DNA from: Desulfobacteraceae bacterium
Lineage (GTDB): Bacteria; Desulfobacterota; Desulfobacteria; Desulfobacterales; Desulfosarcinaceae
Reading direction: 5' to 3'
Assembly: GCA_013003715.1 (NCBI GenBank)
Contig: JABDIN010000046.1
Span: forward strand, 1 to 64,000
Length of the DNA: 64,000 nt
The notes below the pieces were generated by a model, which was not told the DNA's origin, did no database searches, and saw only the letters and a list, made by a program, of their open reading frames with translations. A program made the translations under genes and the position numbers. Below, piece after piece: positions 35,816 to 46,500 of this stretch. Position 1 is the stretch's first letter; each line of letters opens with the position of its first letter.

Positions 35816-35843
35816 TTATCGGCAGGAGAGGATAATCACTTTA
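35816..35843 (-). promoter_or_regulatory. Sigma-28 (FliA) promoter
   Basis: Read on the minus strand: TAAAGTGA (35843-35836), 12 bases, then GCCGATAA (35823-35816). The -10 is an exact match to the FliA consensus, and the -35 matches TAAAGT. The spacer is one base longer than the usual 11. It is 20 bp before the start codon at 35796, so the transcript would have a very short leader carrying the GGAGGAA site. Confidence 0.75.
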
Positions 35844-35931
35844 GAAATAATAAATTTCGGTGTGCTGTTGCAGCATCAAGAGGCGGATTGGTGGAATTTA
35901 AATATAACTATTTATAATTATAGTTCATTTA

Positions 35932-36423
35932 TTAATTGAAATAAGCTTCGATGAATTCCTTGTGGCTTTGAAATGCGACCTCCGGCAAGTCATCCGAATC
36001 AAAGAAGGCTAAATCCGTTGCATCGTCCCCGGCCGCAGGCAGTCCCCGATACTTTGTTACCAGATAGCCGATCATCAGCACTGTATGATATTGGTCATTG
36101 GGCATGCTTGTCACGCCGAGAAGCTTGGCATTTGCAGCGGAAAGGCCGGTTTCTTCCGACAATTCCCTGAACGCTGCATTTTCCGGTGTTTCATCCAGTT
36201 CCATAAAGCCCCCGGGCAGACACCACATGCCAATCTTCGGTTCAACCCCTCTTTTTACCAGCAGCACCCGGTCATCACTGTCGACTACCACCAGGCAGGT
36301 CGCCGGAATGGGATTTTCATATATCGGTGTCCGGCACTGGTCACAATATCGCCGGTCACGTCCTTCGGTAAATCTGGTCGTCAAGGTTGCACCGCAATAT
36401 GGGCAATTCGTTTTGGTCTTCAT
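35932..36423 (-). CDS. Nudix hydrolase with N-terminal zinc ribbon
   Basis: A 163-residue hydrolase of nucleoside-diphosphate-X compounds. Four cysteines (C7, C10, C27, C30) form a zinc ribbon like that of NADH pyrophosphatase. The Nudix box is complete: 'GGFMELDETPENAAFRELSEETGL' carries G-x5-E-x7-REU-x-EE-x-GU (quoted in part: GGFMELDETP, then FRELSEETGL). ADP-ribose or NADH are the likeliest substrates. It lies between the aldolase terminator and the sigma-28 promoter on the same strand. Confidence 0.85.
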   Translation of the reverse strand: MKTKTNCPYCGATLTTRFTEGRDRRYCDQCRTPIYENPIPATCLVVVDSDDRVLLVKRGVEPKIGMWCLPGGFMELDETPENAAFRELSEETGLSAANAKLLGVTSMPNDQYHTVLMIGYLVTKYRGLPAAGDDATDLAFFDSDDLPEVAFQSHKEFIEAYFN

Positions 36424-36461
36424 ATCAGGCTTTCGCGCTCCTGTGGTCCATCTGGTCCGTT

Positions 36462-36512
36462 GTTAAATAAAACGCCGGATTTTTCGATATCATCGACATT
36501 AATCCGGCGTTT
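36462..36512 (-). terminator. Rho-independent terminator after the aldolase
   Basis: Minus strand: an 11-bp perfect stem, AAACGCCGGAT with ATCCGGCGTTT (36512-36502 and 36480-36470), with a 21-nt loop, runs into TTTTATTT. It lies 56 bp past the aldolase stop. Confidence 0.75.
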
Positions 36513-36567
36513 ATGGGGCTAAGATTTAGAAAATTTGTCGTCCGTCCATGATGGTATCGGCTCGGTT

Positions 36568-37863
36568 TCAATCATCAAAGTCGCCTTCAGGGCCCTTGTC
36601 GGATTCAATGGATTTGGCCCTTTCAATGATCTGCTCCTTGGTCCAGTTGTTTGTATCCTCTATCTGCGTGGCTTTTGGTCCCAAGTCATGGCTTTGGGCC
36701 TCGAGGATATGATTCAGCGCGATGGGTGCGGTGTCCGAAGCATTAAAAACGGATACCAGCATATTATATACAAAATCTTCCACGCGTCGAACCATTCGTT
36801 CCCGTATTTTCAGGGGTTGGGCCAACAATACATTTTCAAAAGGCAGATTCAGTTTTTTGTAGTTCCCACCGGACCACCCCTGTTTTGATGCATATTCGAC
36901 CATTTTGGCCCAATTCTGGTCTGTGGTTCCTTCATTCCCGAGTTTTATAAAGCCGCCATCCTCATTTACGATGGCATTCCCATAGTCGTTGACTTCAAGA
37001 CCCCAGGAAATCATTTGAAGTGCCGTGGCCACATTTGCCTTGGTTGTTTTGGTCTTATTGGCGATTTCGCGCAATCGATCCGAATTATTTCCAGACGTTC
37101 CATGCTGGGCACCGGAAATATGATAAGGCGCCAGCGCTTCATGAATCCCGGCCGTCAATTCCACCTGAATGCCTTGTCCGCTGGCTTCGATACCATGGGT
37201 GGTGCCGTTGTTTAAGGCGATCCAGTCCGGGAAAATACCGTGGGCGTTCAGACCCTGTATCAGAAACAACGCCTCCTGGGTGGTCGAAAGTCCGGATTTC
37301 CCTTTGATCTCACCAACTTCGGTTTCCAGTCCCGCCCATGGGGGAATAACATCCTGGAGTTCCAGATTGGCCAATAGATTTTCATCGTCGGGTAAATGGG
37401 AAGCGTCAATGGCAATGGAGGTCAGACCGGCTTCGAAAACCGTGGGGATTTCAATTTTCGCGGCAGCCACATCCATTTCCGATTTTATGCCGTAGTGGTC
37501 GGCATGCAGTGCCACCGGGACGGTGATTTTCAATTCATTGCAGATCGCATCCACCATTCTGGCCATGTTCCAATAATTTGTCGCGCAATAGGCATTTGTG
37601 CCCCCTTCTGATTTGGCAATTTCGATTATCAACACGGAATTGGCTTTCTGGGCGGCCCGCAATGCCCCTCTGATGACAAATTGACTCCGGCCGTTTGCCG
37701 CTATGGAGATGGCATCGCCCTTAGTCAGCATGGCCCGGTCTATAATTTTACCACTCACCAGCAGTGCTTTTGAGTTGGGAAACAATTGAACGATATTCGG
37801 TGGACGCCCCACGGAAAGGGCTCTTTCAAAATCACCTGAATCATCTATTCGTGTTACCGACAT
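36568..37863 (-). CDS. fba: Class II fructose-bisphosphate aldolase
   Basis: A zinc-dependent aldolase splitting fructose 1,6-bisphosphate. The class II metal residues appear in 'VALHADHYG' (His/Asp), 'GLETEVGEIKGKSG' and 'SGAQHGTSGNNSD'. 'SIAIDASHLPDDEN' is the substrate strand. At 431 residues it is longer than E. coli FbaA (359) and may belong to a distinct subgroup. The start at 37863 has AAGGAGGT six bases upstream, while 20 further codons are open but unsupported. A terminator follows. With pfk 3 kb away it covers upper glycolysis or gluconeogenesis. Confidence 0.88.
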   Translation of the reverse strand: MSVTRIDDSGDFERALSVGRPPNIVQLFPNSKALLVSGKIIDRAMLTKGDAISIAANGRSQFVIRGALRAAQKANSVLIIEIAKSEGGTNAYCATNYWNMARMVDAICNELKITVPVALHADHYGIKSEMDVAAAKIEIPTVFEAGLTSIAIDASHLPDDENLLANLELQDVIPPWAGLETEVGEIKGKSGLSTTQEALFLIQGLNAHGIFPDWIALNNGTTHGIEASGQGIQVELTAGIHEALAPYHISGAQHGTSGNNSDRLREIANKTKTTKANVATALQMISWGLEVNDYGNAIVNEDGGFIKLGNEGTTDQNWAKMVEYASKQGWSGGNYKKLNLPFENVLLAQPLKIRERMVRRVEDFVYNMLVSVFNASDTAPIALNHILEAQSHDLGPKATQIEDTNNWTKEQIIERAKSIESDKGPEGDFDD

Positions 37864-38008
37864 AGGAAACCTCCTTTGTATTTTACAGCGTCCTCGCCCG
37901 CCTTTTTCAGAGAGCGGTGACACCGGCGATCGTTATAATTTCATTGAAAGGAATTGAATCCGCGTAGAAAGGGATTGTCGGGACAGTAGTGAAGAACTCA
38001 CCATCGGA

Positions 38009-38521
38009 TTATTCAGATGGTTTCCCCGTACTATCACCAATTGTGCTGTCAATCAAAGCATTAAACTCGGCAATCTCCTTTTCAATGGCACTTCTTCTCT
38101 CTTCGAATGCCTGCGATTTTTTATTAAATTCATTCACCTTTTCGTTATAGACGGCTATCTGTTCCTTGGTGACAGCCTCTTCCTTTTCCAATTCCAGCTG
38201 CTTTCGATCTTCCATTAATGCCTGATAGTCCTTATCAAGCTGGTTTTTCTTCTGGTCCAGTTCCTGCCTGCGTTTTTCCAGATTCTTGATGGGATCGGCC
38301 GGTGCTTCGGTTTGATTCGTTTCCGCCGTCGGCAGTTGGGGGGTGGATCTGACTTCCGTATACTCTTTAAGCCCTTCCCGTTGATCCAGTGGTACTTTGC
38401 TCAAGTCATCCGTATATAAGATGTTCCCTTCCTCATCCACATATTTATAAAATTCAGCTTCAGCGGGGATAGATAACATGAGTAGAATCATAAGGATTGT
38501 TAGTGATGATTTAAATATCAT
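38009..38521 (-). CDS. Secreted DUF4124/coiled-coil protein
   Basis: A 170-residue protein. The signal peptide (about 1-22, ending '[10 protein letters not shown]') is followed by a short DUF4124 beta motif ('[21 protein letters not shown]'). A long charged coiled coil (about 85-155, heptad-like [18 protein letters not shown]) completes it. It is exported to the periplasm. ATG 38521 is chosen because the signal peptide begins there and AAGGAAGG precedes. Proteins of this kind are common in this phylum, with no known function. It is divergent from the LpoA-like lipoprotein gene. Confidence 0.8.
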   Translation of the reverse strand: MIFKSSLTILMILLMLSIPAEAEFYKYVDEEGNILYTDDLSKVPLDQREGLKEYTEVRSTPQLPTAETNQTEAPADPIKNLEKRRQELDQKKNQLDKDYQALMEDRKQLELEKEEAVTKEQIAVYNEKVNEFNKKSQAFEERRSAIEKEIAEFNALIDSTIGDSTGKPSE

Positions 38522-38781
38522 TCGCAGACCTTCCTTTGTGGGGTGTTGAAATTTTCGGGTGAACAATATAGTTCCGTCATATTTCAGATTCGTTTTTTTA
38601 ATTAATTCCATTTAATATACGTTTCTGTGGAATGCCCTGTCAAGCATCAACAATTGTTTGACAATAAATGTAACTTGTGTAGATAGTTCGTGAATTTGCC
38701 GCCTGTATTCTCTCACAATTATGTTTTATGATTACAATAAAAAGTGGAAAACATCAAAGAAACCATTACGACCGTATTCTT

Positions 38782-40851
38782 ATGAGAATAATTGTCATCA
38801 TTAACATCATTTTGACCGCATGTTTCCTTTTTGCGTGCACGCCGTCAACCATTGGGCCGTCAGTCGATGGCCCCCTGATCAAGTTGCCGGTGGGGGAGTC
38901 GGAACTGCTGAGTCAGGCCGAGGCGCGGTATCTGAATAAAGATTGGGAAGCCGCCATACAATTGTATCAGCAGTTTTTGACCACCAACCCCTCTCATACC
39001 AGTGCGGATTCGATTATATTTAGAATCAGCCACGCCTACAAAAAACTTGAGCGCTATAATCGGGCACTTAATACTTATAATCAACTCATTTCCACATACC
39101 CGGCCAGTGCCCTGACCATTGAAACGAAAATGGAGATTGCCGATGTATACTACCTGAGCGGTCAATATGGCGAGGCGATCCGCATTGCTCAGGCATTGCT
39201 TGGCGATCCATTGTCGGCAACGCAGATTCTCAAGGTGCAACGGCTCCTGGCGGATGCCCATATGGCTTCCGGCGAATCCTTCAAGGCTGTTCCGTATTAC
39301 GCCGAAATACAAGGCCGGCTTTCCGGAATTGCCGCTGATGCAAATCTGATCCGGCTGAAAGAAGCGATTCTGCAACTCACCGAACCAGAAGCCGCCGGCC
39401 TTCTGGAAATGGCTTTGGAAATTCCCGCTCCCGCTTATATTCTTTACCACCTGGGATCACTCCAAGCCGTCCAGATGGCCTTCGATCAATCATTGGAAAC
39501 GTTGACGCAGTTTGTGGAAAAGTACCCTGAAAATGAAATGGTTGCCGTTGCTTACCAATTTTTGGACCAGCTGTTCCAGCATTTTTCGTTTCAACCTTAT
39601 ACTTTCGGCTGCTTGCTGCCTTTGAGCGGGCCATACGAAACATATGGGAAACGCGCACTGCAGGGAATCGAATTGGCGTTAACCCAATATGCAAATGAAA
39701 AAAATTTGCCCTTCAGAATCGTCGTCAAGGACACCGCCTCCGATCCCCGAACAGCCGTGGAAGCGGTTCGGTCGCTGGCCCAATCGAAGGTAGCCGCGAT
39801 CATAGGACCCATTGACGTGGCTGAATCAGCCGCCGTGGAAGCACAGCGGTTGAACATCCCCATGATAACCATTACCCAGAAAGACAATATCGCCGAGATC
39901 GGCAGCTATATATTCAGGAATTTTATCACCCCCAGAATGCAGGTCAAAACCCTTGCCGATTATGCCGTGGGCCAACTGGGCCTGAAAACGTTTGCCATCA
40001 TGTATCCTGAAGAACCCTATGGAACAATGTTCATGAATTTGTTCTGGGCCGAACTCACGGCGCACGGTGCAAAAGTGACGGCGATTGAATCCTATTCGCC
40101 GGATCGGACGGATTTTTCGGAGGCCATAAAAAAAATGGTTGGCGGCTACTACGAGATTCCCGACACCCTCATACAAAATTCATCCCTCCTGGCTTCGGAC
40201 CGGGCACGGGGGAAAACATACGCGGCCTCGGCCTTTGGGCTTGAAACCTTGTTCAGTGGTCCGGTACGCAAAATTATGGGGATACTCTCCGATGCCGAAG
40301 ACGACTTGACCGCAAACCGGAATACGGTGATCGAGCCTGGTGAATCCAAGCCGCTGATCGATTTTGAGGCGATTTTTATTCCGGATTCGTCGAAAATAGC
40401 CCGATTGATTTTACCCCAACTGGCTTTCAATGACATCACTGGTATTCAGTTGCTCGGCACCAATTTATGGCATTCAGACCCTTTTATTGAGATGGCCCGG
40501 CAGTATGTTCAAGGTGCGCTGCTGGTCGATGGCTTTTTTGCCCAGAGTAACTCCGCTGAAGTTCGGAAATTTATCGATGCGTTCCAGCAAATATATGAAA
40601 CCCCTCCTTCCATTATTGAGGCCTCATCCTTTGATAATGCGGTGATGCTGATGGATATTCTGTCCCAACCGGACATCATGCTGCGGAGCGAGGTCAAAAA
40701 TGCACTGTTATCCGTGAGGGGATTCAGGGGTGTGACCGGTCTTACATCATTTCCGGCCAATGGTGATGCGGAAAAGGACTTGTATCTGCTCCAGATCAAG
40801 GGCAAGCGATTTGTTGAAGTGAAGAAATCCCGATGGCAATTGTGGCCCTGA
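38782..40851 (+). CDS. LpoA-like lipoprotein (TPR plus periplasmic-binding fold)
   Basis: A 689-residue outer-membrane-type lipoprotein. The signal ends in the lipobox 'FLFAC' (C19). An N-terminal solenoid of TPR-like repeats (about 40-270, 'AEARYLNKDWEAAIQLYQQFL', 'YNRALNTYNQLISTYP') precedes a type I periplasmic-binding fold (about 280-680, 'FGCLLPLSGPYETYGKRALQG', 'AAIIGPIDVAESAAVEAQ'). This is the plan of E. coli LpoA, which activates the peptidoglycan synthase PBP1A. A branched-chain amino-acid receptor without its transporter is the alternative. ATG 38782 is set by the signal peptide, although no ribosome site is clear; an ATG at 38728 is also open. Confidence 0.8.
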   Translation: MRIIVIINIILTACFLFACTPSTIGPSVDGPLIKLPVGESELLSQAEARYLNKDWEAAIQLYQQFLTTNPSHTSADSIIFRISHAYKKLERYNRALNTYNQLISTYPASALTIETKMEIADVYYLSGQYGEAIRIAQALLGDPLSATQILKVQRLLADAHMASGESFKAVPYYAEIQGRLSGIAADANLIRLKEAILQLTEPEAAGLLEMALEIPAPAYILYHLGSLQAVQMAFDQSLETLTQFVEKYPENEMVAVAYQFLDQLFQHFSFQPYTFGCLLPLSGPYETYGKRALQGIELALTQYANEKNLPFRIVVKDTASDPRTAVEAVRSLAQSKVAAIIGPIDVAESAAVEAQRLNIPMITITQKDNIAEIGSYIFRNFITPRMQVKTLADYAVGQLGLKTFAIMYPEEPYGTMFMNLFWAELTAHGAKVTAIESYSPDRTDFSEAIKKMVGGYYEIPDTLIQNSSLLASDRARGKTYAASAFGLETLFSGPVRKIMGILSDAEDDLTANRNTVIEPGESKPLIDFEAIFIPDSSKIARLILPQLAFNDITGIQLLGTNLWHSDPFIEMARQYVQGALLVDGFFAQSNSAEVRKFIDAFQQIYETPPSIIEASSFDNAVMLMDILSQPDIMLRSEVKNALLSVRGFRGVTGLTSFPANGDAEKDLYLLQIKGKRFVEVKKSRWQLWP

Positions 40852-40884
40852 GTTCCCCTCTGCGTAGACCTTCCTCTGTTTTAA

Positions 40885-42210
40885 TCAGACATTTTTGAGT
40901 GAGCCCTGGCCTGTGGATTCCAGCACCGTGGCCCATAGCTTCCCCTTGGGATTGACCTGCTTTCGCTTTACACAACTCAACTCCATGGGCACATGGACGA
41001 AATGGTTATTCCAGTGACCGATGATCAGGCCTGTTTTACCGGCCATTCCGGCATGAACCGCATCCCTGCCTAAAAAACCGCAGAAAACGCTATCGTTGGC
41101 ATTGGCGGGAAGGCTTCGGATAATATAGCTGGGATCGATGTATTTAAGGGTAACCGCAATCTTTTTGTTGTTGAAATATACCTTGATTTTATCTTTCAGG
41201 AACAAACCGATATCCATCAATCGAATGTTCCCTGATTCATCCGTGCCGATATTCTTCCTTTGAAAATATTTCTGGCCTGCTCCTTCCGCCACTACGATTA
41301 CCGCATGGCGGCGCTGTTTCAACCGGTTTTCCAGGGAGGCGAAAAGCCCATTCGGGCCTTCAAGATCAAAATCCACTTCAGGAATCAAGACGAAATTGAC
41401 GTCCTGCTGGGCCAGACTAGTGGTGGCGGCGATAAAGCCGGAATGGCGGCCCATCAGTTTGATCAATCCAATACCGTTCGGATACCCCTGGGCTTCGTTA
41501 TGGGCACCGGTAATGGCCTGTGTGGCCACATCCACGGCGGTATCAAAGCCGAATGAGCGCGATACCATATGGATATCATTGTCGATGGTTTTGGGAATAC
41601 CCACCACACTGATTTTTATTTTTCTTCCGGATATGAGTTCATTGATTTTTTTGGCCGCTCTTAATGTACCGTCCCCGCCGATCATGAACAAAATCCCTAT
41701 GTTCAACCGCTCCAGGCAATCCACTATGGCTTCGATATCCTGTTCGCCGCGCGATGAGCCGAGGATGGAGCCTCCCATATTGAGGATATGGGCCACGGAT
41801 TCGGGCGTCAGATCCATGGTCTCGTGACCGAATTCGGGTATAAATCCCTGTAGACCATGCCGAATACCGAAAATCTGCCGGACACCATAGTGGTGATACA
41901 ATTCAAGTACAATGGCCCGAATGATATCGTTGAGTCCGGGGCAGAGGCCGCCGCAGGTGACCAGGGCGCATCTGAGTTTGCTGGGGTCAAAGAAAATCTT
42001 CTCTCTGGCCCCGGCGAGCTCGAAGGAGGGTATTTTTTCAATTGGGCAATTCATGAGCCGGAGATCTTTTTCTTTGATATTGATCAGTATCCGGTCATCG
42101 TCGGTTACCATATTGTGGATTTGGGCAGCGGGTGCGGCTTTTATCAGGGGGGACTTTATTTTTGCCGGTCCGAGATTGTTGATGATTGCGGCGCTATAAT
42201 CGATATCCAT
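40885..42210 (-). CDS. pfk: 6-phosphofructokinase of the PPi-PFK-like group, probably ATP-dependent
   Basis: A 441-residue phosphofructokinase. The nucleotide loop is 'FMIGGDGTLRAA' (G178-T182) and the substrate loop 'GIPKTIDNDIHM' (P206-D212). PPi enzymes have GGDD with PKTIDND, and classical ATP enzymes GGDG with PGTIDND. GGDG with PKTIDND is the combination of the plant and trypanosome ATP enzymes. ATP use is therefore likely but not certain. The ATG has AAGGAGAA seven bases upstream. It lies 12 bp after kdsD, so the two are co-transcribed. Confidence 0.88.
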   Translation of the reverse strand: MDIDYSAAIINNLGPAKIKSPLIKAAPAAQIHNMVTDDDRILINIKEKDLRLMNCPIEKIPSFELAGAREKIFFDPSKLRCALVTCGGLCPGLNDIIRAIVLELYHHYGVRQIFGIRHGLQGFIPEFGHETMDLTPESVAHILNMGGSILGSSRGEQDIEAIVDCLERLNIGILFMIGGDGTLRAAKKINELISGRKIKISVVGIPKTIDNDIHMVSRSFGFDTAVDVATQAITGAHNEAQGYPNGIGLIKLMGRHSGFIAATTSLAQQDVNFVLIPEVDFDLEGPNGLFASLENRLKQRRHAVIVVAEGAGQKYFQRKNIGTDESGNIRLMDIGLFLKDKIKVYFNNKKIAVTLKYIDPSYIIRSLPANANDSVFCGFLGRDAVHAGMAGKTGLIIGHWNNHFVHVPMELSCVKRKQVNPKGKLWATVLESTGQGSLKNV

Positions 42211-42222
42211 TACAAATTCTCC

Positions 42223-43206
42223 TTACGGATGCTGTTCGCCATTGAATTTAAAATCACCTTTTCCCAAAATATCGTGCAGGTGAAGAATACCTTGTATGGC
42301 ACCATCACGATTGCAGACGGGTAAAACCGTGATCTGGGCTTTTTCCATCAGATACAAGGCGTCATAGGCGGGTGTGCCCATGGTGACCTGCTTTGGACCG
42401 GCCGTCATGACCTCGTCCACCGGGGTTTCGTACACCAAGGCCTTATGGGCGGCCAGACGGCGCAGATCGCCGTCAGTGAAAATGCCGATGACCTTTTTAG
42501 TCGCATCAACGATAAAGACCGCCCCGAAGCTCAGCCGGTTCAATTCCGTCAGGGCGGCCTCCATCGACACACCGGCCGTGACCATTGGAATGGAATCACC
42601 GGTGAGCATCATCTCCTCGACTGAACTGGAAAGCCGTTGGCCCAATGCACCACCGGGGTGATATTTCTTGAAGTCGCTGGGTTTAAAACTGTTTTTTTCA
42701 ATGAGGGTGACAGCCAATGCATCCCCTATGGCCAGCATGGCCGTGGTGCTCGCCGTAGGTGCCAGGCCCAACGGACAGGCCTCTTTCTCCACATATACAT
42801 CGATCACAATGTCACTGTTTGAGGCCAGTGTGGATGCCCCATTACCTGTAAACGCAATGGTCCGGCACCCGATTTTACGTATACTCGGCAGGAGAATATT
42901 CAATTCGTCCGTTTCACCACTATACGACAAGGCAATGAAAACATCATCCGCTCCGACCATTCCCAGATCACCGTGCATGGCTTCCACCGGGTGCAGGAAC
43001 AGTGCGCGGGTGCCGGTGCTGTTAAGTGTCGCGACGATTTTCCGGGCAATGATCCCGGATTTACCGATACCCGCCACGATAACTCGACCGGAACCCTGGT
43101 AGATCCATTCAACCATTTTTTCAAAATTAGCATCGATCCGGTCGATCAACCCCAATATACCGGCAGCTTCGACCTTCAGCACGGAAATAGCATGCTCTCG
43201 TATCAT
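42223..43206 (-). CDS. kdsD: Arabinose 5-phosphate isomerase (KpsF/GutQ family)
   Basis: An enzyme converting ribulose 5-phosphate to arabinose 5-phosphate for KDO of lipopolysaccharide. The SIS domain (about 35-170) shows 'VAGIGKSGIIARKIVATLNSTG', 'HGDLGMV' and 'SYSGETDEL'. Two CBS domains (about 205-320) follow, as in E. coli KdsD. Length is 327 residues. pfk follows after 12 bp. The upstream gap of 392 bp separates it from tamB. Confidence 0.93.
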   Translation of the reverse strand: MIREHAISVLKVEAAGILGLIDRIDANFEKMVEWIYQGSGRVIVAGIGKSGIIARKIVATLNSTGTRALFLHPVEAMHGDLGMVGADDVFIALSYSGETDELNILLPSIRKIGCRTIAFTGNGASTLASNSDIVIDVYVEKEACPLGLAPTASTTAMLAIGDALAVTLIEKNSFKPSDFKKYHPGGALGQRLSSSVEEMMLTGDSIPMVTAGVSMEAALTELNRLSFGAVFIVDATKKVIGIFTDGDLRRLAAHKALVYETPVDEVMTAGPKQVTMGTPAYDALYLMEKAQITVLPVCNRDGAIQGILHLHDILGKGDFKFNGEQHP

Positions 43207-43598
43207 TGATATTCCTAATTATTCCTGAATAGTTGTAAATATAGAATAGACACTGTTTTTTAGTTACGAGTCCTTAAGCATGAGTTTGCACAACGGAATG
43301 AAAAATCATCCAGCTCGCGGCTCAATTGGAAAAATTCCCCGACCCCTCAAATAGTTGGTATTCTTGATGTTATCCTATACCGAGCCGCCCCCTTAATTCG
43401 GTTCAACTATAATCCTTTCGGCGTCGGATGTAAATGGCCATGACCCCTTTTACAATCGCCATTGTTGATTAAAGACAATAATTTTCGGATAAATAAATTC
43501 CGTGTTCTTATTGATATAGTGATTGCAATATATACCATTTGATGGAATGAAGTCGTCGAATTCATGATTCACCAACACCATTATTCACGGCAGCAAAA
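43207..43598. other. 392-bp intergenic region between kdsD and tamB
   Basis: AT-rich and free of convincing genes or repeats. It must contain the promoters for kdsD-pfk (minus) and tamB-Omp85 (plus), but no clear -35/-10 pair or operator stands out. Confidence 0.6.
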
Positions 43599-46500
43599 AT
43601 GAAAAAGATTTTCAGACATATAATCATCGGTTCAGGGATTGCCTTGCTGATCATGGTGATCATCGGATCAGCCGTGCCGGTCTGGTTGAAGACGTCCCAT
43701 TTCCGGCGGTTCTGTCTTGAAAGGATCAATGCATCGATTCCGGGCACCTTGCGCATAGGACAGCATCGGGTATCGCTGCTGAAAGGGCGGATCGATCTGG
43801 TTGACCTTTCCCTCACGGCGCCTTCGGGGAGTTCACCGATTAAACTTGACCGGCTGTCCATCGACATCAAGTATATGCCGATATGGCGGAAAGAATACCA
43901 CTTTTCCCAGGTGTTGCTGGACACACCGCAGATAGATCTGTCCCGGGGGGAGTCCGGAAGTCTGGTCCTTATGGAAGCCATCCGTTTAAATTCGCCCCGA
44001 CCCTCACCTTCGGCACAACCGTTTACATACGGTACACCCATTCCCATCGTCATTGAAGACTTCAACTGCGCATCCGGATCGGTTGCCTTTCAGGATAAAA
44101 CGGATGCCATTTCCGTGGATGCAACCGATATAAACCTGAACCTCTCCTTGGATGGGCTGAACACCAGGTTCAGCGGTGATCTTAAAACCGGGCGGGTGAC
44201 CTTGATTAAAAATGGCACCGCGCTTCCTCTGGACCGGATTTCCGTTGCCGCCGATGTCGATGGGGATACGGTCGATCCTGTAAACGTGGTGATCGGTGCA
44301 GGCCGGTCGGAGCTTTGTGTTGCCGGGCAGATTCGGGAGATCTCCACCAAACCACTGTTTGACCTCGACGCGGACCTGCAAGCCGATCTTGCAGATGTCC
44401 GGCACCTTGGTTTCGCCCGATTTCCCGCCACCGGGTTATTGAATGCAAAGCTCCACCTCCAAGGCCCATTATCTGATCCTGCCACCGAGCTGGTGATTGA
44501 ACACCGGGGCGGAATTGTTTACGACCGGAAGATCGACCACGCCCGCCTTGAAGCCGGTATCACCGACCGTCGGATATGGATGCGCAATCTAACCGTAAAG
44601 ATGGGGCACCAGGCCATTTCAGGTTCCGGAAGTGTGGATGTCGGATCGCTCTTCCCCAATGGATTTATTCCATTTTCACCGGTTCCGGGAGAAGCAGTCT
44701 ACCGGTTTCAATTGGCATCCGGCCAATCATCCCTGGACCTGAGTGGTGCCCTTGACACCACCGGTATGGCAGTCCGGGCGCAAGTCGCTGTTCATTTACC
44801 GGATGCGGCTGAAATTTCGCATTTTGCCGGTTTGAAAGGCATACACGGGTCAGTATCATTGAATGCGGATATCTCAGGCATACTGCACCACCCGACCGCC
44901 CGATTCGCCGTGGCCGGCAATAAACTGCAGTTTGCGGAATATACCCTCGGGAATATGGAAATTCATGGCGAGTTGACCTCAGACGGCATGCTGCGAATTG
45001 CACAAATGGAACTACTAAACCAGGATTCCATGGTTTCAGGGCAGGGGACAATCCACTTATTATCGGAGACCTACGGTCTGCATCCCCGGATGCCCCTGAA
45101 TTTCAGGATGAACATGTCCGGGCTTGATGTTAAGGATTTTAGTGAACAGATACCCATGGACGGCTATTTCGACGGGTCGGTTGATATCACCGGTGATGCC
45201 CGGACACCGGTAATCTCGGCTTCTTTGACGGGAACCGGTATGCGCTTGGGGCCATTGCCGCCCACGGACGGCCGGACCGCGTTTACCTTATCCAATGGGA
45301 GGCTCAGTCTACTGGACATTTCACTCTCCCATGGCCGGGCCAGTGTTCATGGAACCGGACATATCGACCTTTTTCAACCCGATGCCTTCACCCTTTTAGA
45401 GGACCCGACGTTTCAGTTCAGTTTGCAGGGAAAACAGATTGATTTGGGTCTTCTGTCCGGGGAGATCACCGGCGAATTAAATTTTTCCGCCGAATTAGAG
45501 GGGCCAGTCTCCAACCCCGCGGGAAAGGTACAACTCCACGGTAAGTCACTTGATCTCGGATACGGGAAATTGGATTCCCTGGATCTCGCCTCGGTCATCA
45601 CGGAAAAGAAGCTGTTTGTTGAATCCCTGAAAATGGCTTTAACACCATCGGATATCATCAATTGCACCGGTTGGATAGCGGCTGACCGCTCCATGTCCCT
45701 GTCGGTGACGACTCAGCATATTGACTTGAATAATATCCCGCAGCTCGGCGGGAAAGGCATCTCCGACTGGGATTTGGCTTTTTCAATCCAGGCGGAAGGT
45801 TTTTTAACCGATCCTGATGTAAAAGGAAGCGGCAGCATCACCCATATCATGCTTCGTGAAAACCCGATTCCGGACGTGAATTTCAATCTGGCATTCAGCA
45901 ATCGGACGGCCGTGGTAAATGCCGTTTCGAATATGGATTTACACGCGAGCTATTCCCTTGACAAAAAGGACTTTCGCGCTACTCTCACCATGGACCGGAC
46001 CCGGCTTAATCTGTTTGCCGCCATTGGCGGCCGGCCGGATCTGGATGGCGAGATCACCGGCACCATGGCGGTCGAGGGCAATATGAACCGCCCGGCGGAC
46101 ATCACTGCCGGCATGAACCTGACGCATATAGATGTCAGGTATAAAGATAAATTGATGGCCGGCAGCCGGTCCGTAAATGTCGAAATTGAAAACAAGGAAT
46201 TCCGGATTCCACCGTTTGAGATAAGCGTTCCGGATCAGGGGCGCCTGAGCATCTCCGGCAACGGCCGATTTGATGGGCCGATGAACATCGAGATCTCAGG
46301 TTCCATCCCGTTAGCGGTTGCCGATCCTTTCGTCGATGAAATATCCGGTTTCAACGGAAACCTGTCCATTACCGCCTCAGCCGGTGGCACCTGGCCCGCA
46401 CCGGAAGTCAAGGCCGATGTCAAACTGGAGGCATTGGGATTCACCTATGCCGAAGGGGGGCAGACCATACGGAACCTGAATGGCCGGATTGCAGTCAGCC

